This document shows, piece by piece, positions 16,472-24,859 of a stretch of 64,000 nucleotides of DNA. Origin of the DNA: Salinispora pacifica CNR114 (GTDB lineage: Bacteria; Actinomycetota; Actinomycetes; Mycobacteriales; Micromonosporaceae); NCBI RefSeq assembly GCF_000514775.1, contig NZ_AZWO01000017.1:62001-126000 (forward strand), given 5' to 3'. The position numbers and the translations under genes were made by a program. How positions within the stretch are numbered: the first letter of the stretch is position 1; each line of letters begins with the position of its first letter. The notes under the pieces are model-generated. The model did not search any database, was not told the origin of the DNA, and worked only from the letters and a program-made list of their open reading frames with translations.

Positions 16472-17449
16472 ATGCGCCGACGATCGATCCAGCGGATCGG
16501 CTTGGCCCTGCTCGTCACCGCGGTGAGCCTCACCCTGTCCACCCCGACAGCCGCCATGCCCGACCCGGGCACGCCGATGCAGTGGCGAGAGGTCTTCTCG
16601 CCCGACGGCACGATCACCAAGACGTATCTGCCCCAGGAGAAAACCGCGACCCAGCTCGCCCCAGCCGATGTCGTCGCCCAGGCGGACGTGGTCACGATCC
16701 AGTACAGTGGACCGTCCAGCCAGCGCTTCGACATGGTGTTCATCGGCGATGGCTACACCGCCGCCGAAATGGGCACTTTGCGCAAGCACGCGCAGGCGAA
16801 ATGGGACGAGATCGCCGCCAGCGCCCCGTGGAACAAGTACAAGAGCTTCATCAATGTGTGGTTGGTCAACATCATCTCCAACGAGTCCGGCGTCGACAAC
16901 GACCCCTCCCCGGGCGTCAACCGCGACACTGCGCTGGACATGCACCTCTGGTGTAACAACACCGAACGCCTGCTCTGCCTGAACGAGGCCAAGGCCCGGC
17001 AGTACGCCAACCAGGCCCCTGGCGTCGACGCGATCGTCGCTGTCGGCAACACCGCCAAGTACGGTGGCGCCGGGTACCGCGACCTGTCCACGGTTTCCGG
17101 CGCCAACATCCTGTCCGGCCAGATCGCGCTCCACGAACTCGGCCACTCGGTCGGCGGCCTCGCCGACGAGTACTACACCCCCGGCACCACCTACAGCAGC
17201 GGCGAGCTGCTGGCACCCAACGTCACCACCGACTCCACCGGCCGCAAATGGGCCTCCTACCTTGGCCGCGCTACTCCCGATGGCGGTGTTATCGGCGCCT
17301 ATGAGGGCGGTCACTACCACCAGTACGGCGTCTACCGGCCGTCGCAGGACTCCCTGATGCGCAGCCTCAACAAGCCGTTCAACGCCGTGGGCCTGGACGT
17401 GATGGACCGCGCCATCGGCTCCAAGATCAGCGGCGGTGCGACGGGCTGA
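16472..17449 (+). CDS. Secreted M64-family metallopeptidase
   Basis: A 325-residue protein with a Sec signal peptide (MRRRSIQRIGLALLVTAVSL then an STPTAA region). The zinc site is HELGHSVGGLADEY, the HExxHxxxGLxDE-type motif of M64 (IgA-protease-like) enzymes. FDMVFIGDGYTAAEM is the conserved entry to the domain. ATG 16472 follows AAAGGACC. It should be exported and cleave extracellular protein. The substrate is unknown. Confidence 0.9.
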   Translation: MRRRSIQRIGLALLVTAVSLTLSTPTAAMPDPGTPMQWREVFSPDGTITKTYLPQEKTATQLAPADVVAQADVVTIQYSGPSSQRFDMVFIGDGYTAAEMGTLRKHAQAKWDEIAASAPWNKYKSFINVWLVNIISNESGVDNDPSPGVNRDTALDMHLWCNNTERLLCLNEAKARQYANQAPGVDAIVAVGNTAKYGGAGYRDLSTVSGANILSGQIALHELGHSVGGLADEYYTPGTTYSSGELLAPNVTTDSTGRKWASYLGRATPDGGVIGAYEGGHYHQYGVYRPSQDSLMRSLNKPFNAVGLDVMDRAIGSKISGGATG

Positions 17450-17782
17450 GTCACGGTCTAGGCTTCCTCCCGGTCTGGGCCCAACGCCGTTCAGTCAGGG
17501 CGGGGGTCGGCGTGTCAAAGCGTGTCTGAGACGCGAAGCAGCGGAGCTCCGGTATAGCGGGTGGTCATTCCAAGGCGACCTGAACATCGGGAGCTCCGCT
17601 GGCCGCCCAGGCTGCCATAACTCGGACGGTGACGGTAGCGGCGGCCGCCGCCCTGACCGACGCCACCGACAGCCAGCCCGGTGTCCCACCTGTTACCCCC
17701 CACCGGCGAACCGGTGAGAACCCACATGATCAAACGCGCGCACGGCAAGTACCCGGCTCGCGGACCAAACACGGCATTGGGG
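17450..17782. repeat. Intergenic region with an 11-bp inverted repeat
   Basis: The 333-bp convergent gap carries AGCGGAGCTCC at 17540-17550 and its exact complement GGAGCTCCGCT at 17590-17600, 39 bases apart. A short CACCGG-CGAA-CCGGTG hairpin lies at 17701-17716. Either could help end transcription of the flanking convergent genes. No coding sequence with support is visible. Confidence 0.5.
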
Positions 17783-19348
17783 CTAGTATGCGCCCTTCCG
17801 GGCGAGCACCACTCCGACCGTGCGCCACAGGATGCTCAGGTCGTACGCCAGCGACCAGTTGTCGACGTAGTAGAGGTCGAGGCGGACCGCCTCGTCCCAG
17901 GAGAGGTCGGAGCGGCCGGAGACCTGCCAGAGACCGGTGATGCCCGGTTTGACCAGCAGCCGGCGGCGTACGTCGCCGAGGAAGTCGCCGTCGTCGGCGG
18001 GCAGCGGGCGGGGCCCGACCAACGACATCTCCCCCTTCAACACGTTGATCAGCTGGGGCAGCTCGTCCAGGGACGAGGCGCGCAGGAAGCGGCCCACCGG
18101 GAAGACCCGCGGGTCCCGCTTCATCTTGAACAGCATGCCGTCGGTCTCGTTCTGGTCAACGAGGCTGGCCAGCCGCTCCTCGGCGTCCACGTACATGGTG
18201 CGGAACTTCCAGACCTGGAAGGTCCGCCCTTCGTGGCCCACCCGGGGCTGCCGGAAGAAGACCGGGCCCGGGTCGGAGATCCGGATCGCTACCGCGATCG
18301 CGAGGAAGGCCGGCAGCAGAACCAACAGGCCGAGGCCGGCCGCCACCCGGTCGAGCATGTTCTTCGCCAGCAGTGCCGGACCGGAGAGGGTCGGTTCCTC
18401 CACGTGCAGCAGCGGCAGGCCCTCGATCGGGCGGATGTGCACCCGGGGCCCGGCGATGTCGGTCAGCTGCGGCACCACCGCCAGATCGACCCCGGAGCCT
18501 TCGAGCTGCCAGGCCATCCGGCGCAGCTCACCTGGCTCGGCGCTGGCCGACCCACAGACCGCGATCGTGTCCCCGCCGACCTCGCGCACCAGGGCGAGGA
18601 GGTCCCGCCCCGCGTAGACCGGGACCGGGGTCTCCACGCCGCGGGCAGCCGCGTAGCCGTCGGTGAGGTGGATGGCGACCGGCACCAATCCGGCGGCGGG
18701 GCTCCGCGTGACCTGGCGATGGACCTCCAGGCACTCGGGCAGCGTGCCCACCAGGACCATCCGGTGCGCGGCCCGGCCGGCGTTGCGCCGGAGCACGTGC
18801 AGCACGAATCGGGCCAGGATCCGGACCAGCAGAATCAGCAGCAGGGCGAGGAGTAGCGCGGTGCCGACCGAATATCGGGACAGATGTGTCTTGGTGGCGA
18901 AGGCCAGGAAGGAGACCGTCGCGCAGACCGCCACGCCGGCCCGGAGTACCCGCTTGAACTCGTCCGGACCGAGGCCCAGGTAACGCCGGTCGTAGGACCC
19001 GTTGAACCAGAGGATCGCCACCCAGCCGAGCGGTAGCAACAGGCACGCCACGGTGTAGAACCAGGTCGGGTCGTCGTTGTAGAACCCGGCCTGTGCCTGG
19101 TCGAAGGCGCGGATGGCGGTGAAACTCGCGAAGGCGGCGGCGGCGAAGTCCAGTAGCACCAGGGCCGCGGTGTAGGGGCGGTGCCAACGGGAGACCCGAC
19201 GATGGCTGCGGGCCCAGGCCGACCGAGGTACGCCGTTGTGAGACGGCGGTGTCGGCGGCTGGATCTCGAAGCTGTCGACGTGCCGCACCGTTCTGCTTTG
19301 GCCTCCGTTGGTTACCGGGTGCTGGAGGCTTGTCGTCACCTCATTCAT
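17783..19348 (-). CDS. Polyprenyl-phosphate sugar-1-phosphate transferase (exopolysaccharide priming enzyme)
   Basis: A 521-residue WbaP/EPS-priming-type protein. It has four or five N-terminal membrane helices, a CoA-binding-like middle domain, another helix at LLVLLPAFLAIAVAI, and the C-terminal Bac_transf catalytic domain. That domain carries DPGPVFFRQPRVGHEGRTF, VWKFRTMY, SSLDELPQLINVLKGEMSL and VGPRP. It transfers a sugar-1-phosphate onto undecaprenyl phosphate to begin a surface polysaccharide. A palindrome lies just upstream of its start (19372-19386). Confidence 0.92.
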   Translation of the reverse strand: MNEVTTSLQHPVTNGGQSRTVRHVDSFEIQPPTPPSHNGVPRSAWARSHRRVSRWHRPYTAALVLLDFAAAAFASFTAIRAFDQAQAGFYNDDPTWFYTVACLLLPLGWVAILWFNGSYDRRYLGLGPDEFKRVLRAGVAVCATVSFLAFATKTHLSRYSVGTALLLALLLILLVRILARFVLHVLRRNAGRAAHRMVLVGTLPECLEVHRQVTRSPAAGLVPVAIHLTDGYAAARGVETPVPVYAGRDLLALVREVGGDTIAVCGSASAEPGELRRMAWQLEGSGVDLAVVPQLTDIAGPRVHIRPIEGLPLLHVEEPTLSGPALLAKNMLDRVAAGLGLLVLLPAFLAIAVAIRISDPGPVFFRQPRVGHEGRTFQVWKFRTMYVDAEERLASLVDQNETDGMLFKMKRDPRVFPVGRFLRASSLDELPQLINVLKGEMSLVGPRPLPADDGDFLGDVRRRLLVKPGITGLWQVSGRSDLSWDEAVRLDLYYVDNWSLAYDLSILWRTVGVVLARKGAY

Positions 19349-19371
19349 GTCCTCCCGCAGGACGCGGACCG

Positions 19372-19386
19372 CTCACTCGGAGTGAG
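19372..19386. promoter_or_regulatory. 15-bp perfect palindrome upstream of the sugar transferase
   Basis: CTCACTC-G-GAGTGAG, 24 bases before the ATG at 19348. A TATAGT -10-like hexamer on the minus strand lies further upstream at 19520-19525. The palindrome would be inside the 5' leader and could be an operator or a leader hairpin. Confidence 0.35.
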
Positions 19387-19613
19387 GGACCGTGTCGCCC
19401 ACCACTTCAGTCTCCCATGCGTCACCCGGGCCCGAGCGCGGACCGGTAGGACCTCGCTTCTGGGGGTGGCGGTTGGCAGCTGGCCGGCTCCGGACCTTTA
19501 CGGAAGCCGGGACCGGGCCACTATACCGATGGATGGCCGTTCGAGTAGAACCCTAATCCCGACCTTCGTCGCAGCCGGGTGGAATATTCACGGTCAGCGG
19601 CGAGCGTCCTCAC

Positions 19614-20474
19614 TCAACGTACAATTCGCGACAACCGTCGGTCCGCGAGCGGCTTCCCGCCGGTCTGGCAACCGGGGCAGTACTGGAGGCTGGAGTCAGC
19701 GAACGAGACCTCCCGTACGGTGTCGCCGCAGACGGGGCAGGGCAACCCGGTGCGGGCGTGTACCCGCAGACCGGAGCGCTTCTCGCTCTTGAGTTCGGCG
19801 GCCCGTTGCCCCACCGACCGGGACACCGCGTCGCCGAGCACGTCCCGGGTCGCCGCGTGCAGGGTGGCGAGCTGGTCGTCGGTCAGCCGGGTGGTCAGCG
19901 CGAACGGGGACAGCCGCGCCGTGTGCAGGATCTCATCGGAGTACGCGTTACCCACTCCGGCGAGCACCGTCTGGTCGGTGAGTACCCCCTTGACCTGGCC
20001 TTTTCGGCTGCGGAGCCGCTCGGCGAAGGTGACCGGGTCCACGGCGAGCGCGTCCGGACCAAGCCGGGCCACCCCCGGCACCACCGTCGGATCGGTCACC
20101 AGGTAGATGGCGAGGCTCTTCTGGGTGCTGGCCTCGGTCAGGTCGAACCCGGAGCCGTCGTCGAGGCGGGCCCGCAGCGCCACCGGGCCCTTACCCGGGC
20201 GCAATGGGACGCGGGTGGGGAACTTCTCCCGGAAGTGCAGCCAGCCAGCGCGGGCCAGGTGAACGACCAGGTGCAGGTCAGCACCGAAGACCAGGTCGAG
20301 GAACTTGCCGTGGCGCTGGGCGTCGGTGACCGGCTGGCCGGCCGCGGCCGTGATCGCCGGGTCGTACGTCTTCAGGGCGTTGATGGCGGAGACCTCCAGC
20401 CGGTCAACCTGCCGGCCGACGGCGCGTTGGCGCAGGTAGTCGGCGAGCGCCTCCACCTCTGGTAGCTCGGGCAC
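19614..20474 (-). CDS. Fpg/Nei-family DNA glycosylase
   Basis: A 286-residue base-excision enzyme. After initiator removal the N-terminus is PELPEVEAL, giving the catalytic Pro and Glu. The conserved Lys is in DAQRHGKFLDL, LAGVGNAYSDEIL is the helix-two-turn-helix, and the zinc finger is CPVC...CPGC with 16 residues between pairs. It removes oxidised bases and nicks the abasic site. The start is GTG 20474, only 24 bp from the divergent glycosyltransferase. The subgroup (Fpg or Nei-like) is not certain. Confidence 0.9.
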   Translation of the reverse strand: MPELPEVEALADYLRQRAVGRQVDRLEVSAINALKTYDPAITAAAGQPVTDAQRHGKFLDLVFGADLHLVVHLARAGWLHFREKFPTRVPLRPGKGPVALRARLDDGSGFDLTEASTQKSLAIYLVTDPTVVPGVARLGPDALAVDPVTFAERLRSRKGQVKGVLTDQTVLAGVGNAYSDEILHTARLSPFALTTRLTDDQLATLHAATRDVLGDAVSRSVGQRAAELKSEKRSGLRVHARTGLPCPVCGDTVREVSFADSSLQYCPGCQTGGKPLADRRLSRIVR

Positions 20475-20498
20475 CCACCAACGGTAGCCTCGGGTTCC

Positions 20499-21695
20499 AT
20501 GAAAATCGTGGTGGCGCACAACCGGTACCGGGAGGCTCAGCCGTCTGGCGAGAACACCATCGTCGACGCGGAGATCGCCCAGCTGACCGCGGCCGGGGTC
20601 GAGGTGCTGCCGTTCCTGCGCAGCTCCGACGAGATCGCGTCGATGTCCCGGCCCGCGAAGGCGCTGCTGCCGATCTCCCCGATCTACGCCCCACGGGCCC
20701 AGCGGGAGCTGGGTCGCCTGCTCGCCGAGCAGCGGCCGGACGTGCTGCACCTGCACAACCCGTACCCCCTGCTCTCGCCCTGGGTGGTGCGGACCGCGCA
20801 CCAGCACGGCGTGCCGGTGGTGCAGACGGTGCACAACTACCGGCAGGTCTGCTCGTCCGGGCTGTACTTCCGGGACGGGGCGATCTGCCAGGACTGCCGG
20901 GGGCGAGTGCTGGGCGTACCGGCGATCGTGCACCGCTGCTACCGGGGGTCGCGGGCGCAGAGCGCGTTGATGGCGACGACGCTCGCCGTGCACCGGGGCA
21001 CCTGGCGCTCGGTGGACCGGTTCATCGCGCTGACCACCTCGATCGCAGAGCACCTCCGGGACTACGGCATCCCGGAGCAACGGATCGTGGTGAAGCCGAA
21101 CGCGATCCCCGACCCGGGTGCCCCGGCGCCGCTGGGCACCGGCTTCCTCTTCCTCGGCCGGCTCAGCCCGGAGAAGGGGCTGGACCTGCTGCTGGAGGCC
21201 TGGCGTCGGCATCCGGACGGTGCGCTCGGCCCGCTCCGCGTCGCCGGTGACGGTGAGCTGCGACCGCTGGTGGCGGAGGCGGCGGCCCAGCGGGCAGATG
21301 TGACCTTCCTCGGTCCGCTGGACCGGGGCGGGGTGCACGCCGCCCTGGCGGCGAGCGCGGTGGTGTTGGCCACCTCCACCTGGCACGACGTGCTGCCGAC
21401 CGTGATCATCGAGGCGCTGGCCGCCGGTCGGCCGGTGCTCGGCACGGCCCTCGGTGGTATCCCGTTTTTGGTCGGCGCCGGCACCCCGGAACCCGCCGGC
21501 TGGGTGGTGCCGCCGGATCCGGCCGCGCTGGCCGACGCGCTGCCAGCGGCAGCCACCGACGCCGCCGGCCGGGCACCGGCCGCTCGGGCCCGCTATGAGC
21601 GCACCTTCCACCCGGACGTGGTCACCCGGCGGCTGCTCGACATCTACACCGAAACCGCCCGGATGGCCGAGTCGGGCCGAGGGTCAGCGCAGTGA
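20499..21695 (+). CDS. Glycosyltransferase, GT4 family
   Basis: A 398-residue GT-B glycosyltransferase. The N-terminal acceptor domain has the GENTIVDAEIAQLTAAGVEV stretch. The C-terminal donor domain has FLGRLSPEKGLDLLLEAW and the EX7E-type segment near LPTVIIEALAAGRPVLGT. A CQDCRGRVLG stretch in the middle is common in GT4 enzymes of this type. It overlaps the opposite CDP-alcohol phosphotransferase gene by 12 bp, tail to tail. It probably modifies a surface glycan. Confidence 0.88.
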   Translation: MKIVVAHNRYREAQPSGENTIVDAEIAQLTAAGVEVLPFLRSSDEIASMSRPAKALLPISPIYAPRAQRELGRLLAEQRPDVLHLHNPYPLLSPWVVRTAHQHGVPVVQTVHNYRQVCSSGLYFRDGAICQDCRGRVLGVPAIVHRCYRGSRAQSALMATTLAVHRGTWRSVDRFIALTTSIAEHLRDYGIPEQRIVVKPNAIPDPGAPAPLGTGFLFLGRLSPEKGLDLLLEAWRRHPDGALGPLRVAGDGELRPLVAEAAAQRADVTFLGPLDRGGVHAALAASAVVLATSTWHDVLPTVIIEALAAGRPVLGTALGGIPFLVGAGTPEPAGWVVPPDPAALADALPAAATDAAGRAPAARARYERTFHPDVVTRRLLDIYTETARMAESGRGSAQ

Positions 21696-22400
21696 GGCCC
21701 GAGCGGCGAAGGCGATGCTGGCGAGTAGAAAGCCGCCGTTGATCACGGTGAAGGCGACGATCACCCAGCTGGTCAGGCTGGGCGCGAAGAGCAACACCAG
21801 CGCGGCAACGAAGATCACCGCGCCGTAGTCGCGGATCAGCTTCACCAGCCGCACCAGTGGCGAGGTCGAGGTGACCATGCTGGTCGCGTGCGGCCCGGCC
21901 TGCAGCACCGAGGTGACCAGGTTCACCATCCAGGTGCCGGCGAAGGTCGCGATCAGCCAGGCGGGAATCGACGGTGACTGCGCAACCGCGGTCGCGCTGA
22001 GCGCGGCGACCAGGGCGATCTGGGCCGCCACGTCGCTGAGCACATCCACCCGCGCCCCGGCCGGGCTACCCTGGCCGGTGACCCGGGCGAGTTGCCCGTC
22101 CGCGCAGTCCAGTGCGTACGCCACCTGCCAGCCGACCAACGCCACCAGCCCGACCAGCCAGGCCGGTACGCGGCCCGTGGCGACCGGCTCGGCCAGCGTC
22201 GCCACGATCACCGAGGTGATCAGGCCGAGGGTCAGGTTGGTGATGCTCAGTGTGGTGGGCCGCAGCCCGAGCCGGTGTGCGCCGCTGGCGAAGGTGGCCC
22301 CGATCCGCTGGCTGATCGCCTCGCTGAACAGCCCGCCGCCCCGGTTGGTCCGATAGAAGTCGGCCGGGGTCGGCTGGGACGGTTCAGGCAAGGTGTTCAC
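21684..22400 (-). CDS. CDP-alcohol phosphatidyltransferase family protein
   Basis: A 238-residue membrane enzyme with the full CDP-alcohol phosphotransferase signature: DCADGQLAR, eight residues, G, then DVLSD, giving the four metal-binding Asp residues. Five or six helices follow. It joins a phospho-alcohol from a CDP-activated donor to an acceptor in the membrane. GTG 22400 lies 17 bp inside the end of the dehydrogenase gene. It is the third gene of a tightly overlapping operon with a nucleotidyltransferase, which could make its CDP-donor. Confidence 0.88.
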   Translation of the reverse strand: MNTLPEPSQPTPADFYRTNRGGGLFSEAISQRIGATFASGAHRLGLRPTTLSITNLTLGLITSVIVATLAEPVATGRVPAWLVGLVALVGWQVAYALDCADGQLARVTGQGSPAGARVDVLSDVAAQIALVAALSATAVAQSPSIPAWLIATFAGTWMVNLVTSVLQAGPHATSMVTSTSPLVRLVKLIRDYGAVIFVAALVLLFAPSLTSWVIVAFTVINGGFLLASIAFAARASLR

Positions 22401-23451
22401 CGAGGGCGTCGAGGCAGTCTGCCAACCGAGACCGGAGCTCGTCGGGGGACAGGGCGAGGTGTTCGAGGATCGTGTGGCGGTCCGGCCGGGTCCGGGGCGC
22501 GAAGTGCACCGCCTCGACGAACTGCTCGTTGGTGAGGCCCAGTTCGGCCGGGCGGGTAGCCAGGCCGTGCCGGTGCAGGCAGCGGGCGAGCTGGCCGAAC
22601 CGGTCCCGGTCGCCGTGCAGCCAGGTGCAGAAGAGGGCCCCGAGCCCGGCCTGCTCGCCGTGGGCGCTGGTGCCGGGCCAGAGGTGGTCGATGGCGTGTG
22701 AGATCTCGTGGTCACCGCCGCTGGCCGGCCGGCTCGAACCGGAGATCGACATGGCGATGCCGCCGAGGATCAACGCCTCTGCCAGCGTGGTGAGGAAGGC
22801 GTCGTCGGTGATCTTGCCGGGGTGGTTCAGCAGCGCCTCGGCGCCGGTCCGGGCCAGCGTCACGGCGAGCCCGTCGATCGGCTCGCCGCGTAGCTTGTGG
22901 GCGAGCTCCCAGTCGGCGCAGGCGTTGAGGTTGCTCACCGCGTCACCGATCCCGGCCTGGGTCTGCCGGTCTGGGCCGTTCTCCACGAAGTCGAGGTCGA
23001 CCAGGACGGCGATCGGGATGTGGACCCCGTACGAGCCCTTGCCGCCGTCGTGGGTCAGCGACGCCACCGGGGAGGCGATGCCGTCGTTGGCGAGGCTGGT
23101 GGCGACCGTGACCATCGGGATGCCGTAGCGGGTGGCGGCGTACTTCGCGGTGTCGATCGTCCTGCCGCCGCCGATCCCGACCACCGCGTCGTAGTGCCGG
23201 CGGCGGATTCGGTCGCCCAACTCGTTGGCGGCGTCGACACTGCCGCCGGTGACCGTGAAGACGTCGGCTGAGCCCAGCGTCGGCCGGCACAGCTCGGCGA
23301 TCTTCTCTCCCTGCCCCGGTCCGACCACCACGGCCACGTCGCCGCCGGCGGAGATCCGTCGGTCGGCGAGGAGCTCGCCGAGGTTGGCGACCGCGCCCCG
23401 GCGGACCTCGATGGCCAGCGGCGTGGCGACGGTACGGGCTAGTAGCGGCAC
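22384..23451 (-). CDS. Glycerol-1-phosphate-dehydrogenase-like protein (EgsA/AraM type)
   Basis: A 355-residue iron/zinc-type alcohol dehydrogenase. VGIGGGRTIDTAKYAA is the NAD-binding loop and VATSLANDGIASPVASL the substrate loop. Metal ligands appear in SNLNACADWELA, GDHEISHAIDHLWPG and HGEQAGLG, a pattern specific to glycerol-1-phosphate dehydrogenases rather than ordinary alcohol dehydrogenases. It would reduce dihydroxyacetone phosphate, or a related ketose phosphate, to the sn-1 phosphate. GTG 23451 overlaps the nucleotidyltransferase by 13 bp. Confidence 0.85.
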   Translation of the reverse strand: MPLLARTVATPLAIEVRRGAVANLGELLADRRISAGGDVAVVVGPGQGEKIAELCRPTLGSADVFTVTGGSVDAANELGDRIRRRHYDAVVGIGGGRTIDTAKYAATRYGIPMVTVATSLANDGIASPVASLTHDGGKGSYGVHIPIAVLVDLDFVENGPDRQTQAGIGDAVSNLNACADWELAHKLRGEPIDGLAVTLARTGAEALLNHPGKITDDAFLTTLAEALILGGIAMSISGSSRPASGGDHEISHAIDHLWPGTSAHGEQAGLGALFCTWLHGDRDRFGQLARCLHRHGLATRPAELGLTNEQFVEAVHFAPRTRPDRHTILEHLALSPDELRSRLADCLDALGEHLA

Positions 23452-24203
23452 GCGATCTCCCGAGCCCGCGCCAGGTCGTCGTGGTTGTCGACCTCGACCC
23501 AGTCGACGTCGCCGATCGGTGCCCCGCGTACTTCGCCACCTCGGTCGGCGAACTCCTGGTAGCCGTCCTCGTAGTAGCGGTTCGGGTCGCGTCGCCAGGT
23601 CGCCTCCAGCGCGTCGGCGAGCGCCTCGGCGACGCGCGGCTCGATCAGTGTCGCACCGATGTACTCCCCGCGGGCCTCGTGCGGGTCCATCAGCTTGGTG
23701 ATCCGGGTGAGCTGGCCGTCGGCGTCGAAGGTGGTCTTCATCTCCTCCTCGGCCAGCGTCTTGATCGTGTCGATCGCCAGCAGGATCCCCGGCCCGCGCT
23801 CGGCGAGCAGGGTCTTCTCCACGCTCACCGGGTGGACGGTGTCTCCGTTGACCAGCAGGACCCCGCGGGCGAACCAGCTGCGGGCCAGCCAGAGCGAGTA
23901 TGCGTTGTTCCACTCCTCGGCCCGGTCGTTGGGTACCAGGGTGAGCGTGACGCCGTACTTCTGCTCCAGGTCCGCCTGGCGTTCCCGAACCGCGTCGGCG
24001 GCGTAGCCGACCACGACGACGATCTCGGTGAGACCGACCTCGGCCAGGTTGCGCAGCGCGATATCGAGGATGGTGGTCGTGCCATCAACCGGTACCAGCG
24101 CCTTCGGCAGCGTGTCGGTGTGCGGGCGCAGGCGGCGTCCCGCGCCAGCCGCTAGCACCATTCCGACCATTCCGGCGTCTTTTTGCGTTCGTTCGGCTGT
24201 CAC
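23439..24203 (-). CDS. NTP-transferase (phosphocholine/inositol-phosphate cytidylyltransferase-like)
   Basis: A 254-residue nucleotidyltransferase. The activating loop is VLAAGAGRRLRPHTDTLPKA, followed by metal-binding Asp in LLVNGDTVHP and a YYEDGYQEF segment near the C-terminus. EEWNNAYSLWLAR is typical of the group that activates phospho-polyols with CTP. First gene of the three-gene operon; it probably makes the CDP-alcohol used by the membrane transferase. The nucleotide (CTP versus another) is inferred from context. Confidence 0.85.
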   Translation of the reverse strand: MTAERTQKDAGMVGMVLAAGAGRRLRPHTDTLPKALVPVDGTTTILDIALRNLAEVGLTEIVVVVGYAADAVRERQADLEQKYGVTLTLVPNDRAEEWNNAYSLWLARSWFARGVLLVNGDTVHPVSVEKTLLAERGPGILLAIDTIKTLAEEEMKTTFDADGQLTRITKLMDPHEARGEYIGATLIEPRVAEALADALEATWRRDPNRYYEDGYQEFADRGGEVRGAPIGDVDWVEVDNHDDLARAREIACRY

Positions 24204-24384
24204 CGGAGGAGGATAACGCTGTCGAACGGGAGCTGCGGCAACCGGACCGGCGGTAGCGCGGGGCTACCGGCGCCGCTCGGCTGAATCGGGCTGGTCAGAT
24301 CGCATGCGGCAGCCTTGTCCCGGTAACACACTAGGTGCACCATGTTTTTACCGAGTGCGACCATTTCGCAGGGGTTGATGTGTG

Positions 24385-24774
24385 ATGCAGGTTCGGGAAG
24401 TGATGTCCAGTCAGGTTTTGGTAGTCGGCCCGGAGCACACGCTCCGGCAGGCGGCGCGAATGATGTCGGAGCGGGGCATCGGGTCGGCCGTCGTGATCGA
24501 TCCAGATTCCGAGGGGGTCGGGATCATTACCGAGCGGGACCTGCTCAACGCGATCGGGCGTGGGCTGGACTGCGACAACGAGCCGACCGGAGCCCACCTC
24601 ACCTGGGACGTGGTGTACGCGGGGCCGGAGTGGACGGTCGAGGAAGCGGCGACCGCGATGGCCCGCGGCGGGTTTCGGCACCTGGTGGTGCTCGACGGGC
24701 GGGAGGTGGCCGGGGTGATCTCGCTCCGCGACGTCGTCCGGGTCTGGGCGACCGAGCGGGTCGTCCCCGGGTGA
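24385..24774 (+). CDS. CBS-domain pair protein
   Basis: A 129-residue protein made of two CBS domains: MQVREVMSSQVLVVGPEHTL and GIITERDL, then WTVEEAATAMARGGFRHLVV and GVISLRDVV. Such stand-alone pairs bind adenosine nucleotides and act as energy sensors. AGGGG precedes either GTG 24382 or ATG 24385; I use the ATG. It is divergent from the nucleotidyltransferase operon. No partner enzyme is evident. Confidence 0.9.
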   Translation: MQVREVMSSQVLVVGPEHTLRQAARMMSERGIGSAVVIDPDSEGVGIITERDLLNAIGRGLDCDNEPTGAHLTWDVVYAGPEWTVEEAATAMARGGFRHLVVLDGREVAGVISLRDVVRVWATERVVPG

Positions 24775-24859
24775 GACCGGTCACCCATCCGGTGGCTCCG
24801 CAACGGCACTCGTCGTGCCGTCGGCGGATCCGCTGCCGCCTTCCGTACGCTGAACAGCC

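Noticed and set aside
17495..17689. Minus-strand 64-codon frame as a transposase fragment
   Set aside because: I could not match it to any transposase family, and the inverted repeat lies inside it; left as unexplained DNA.
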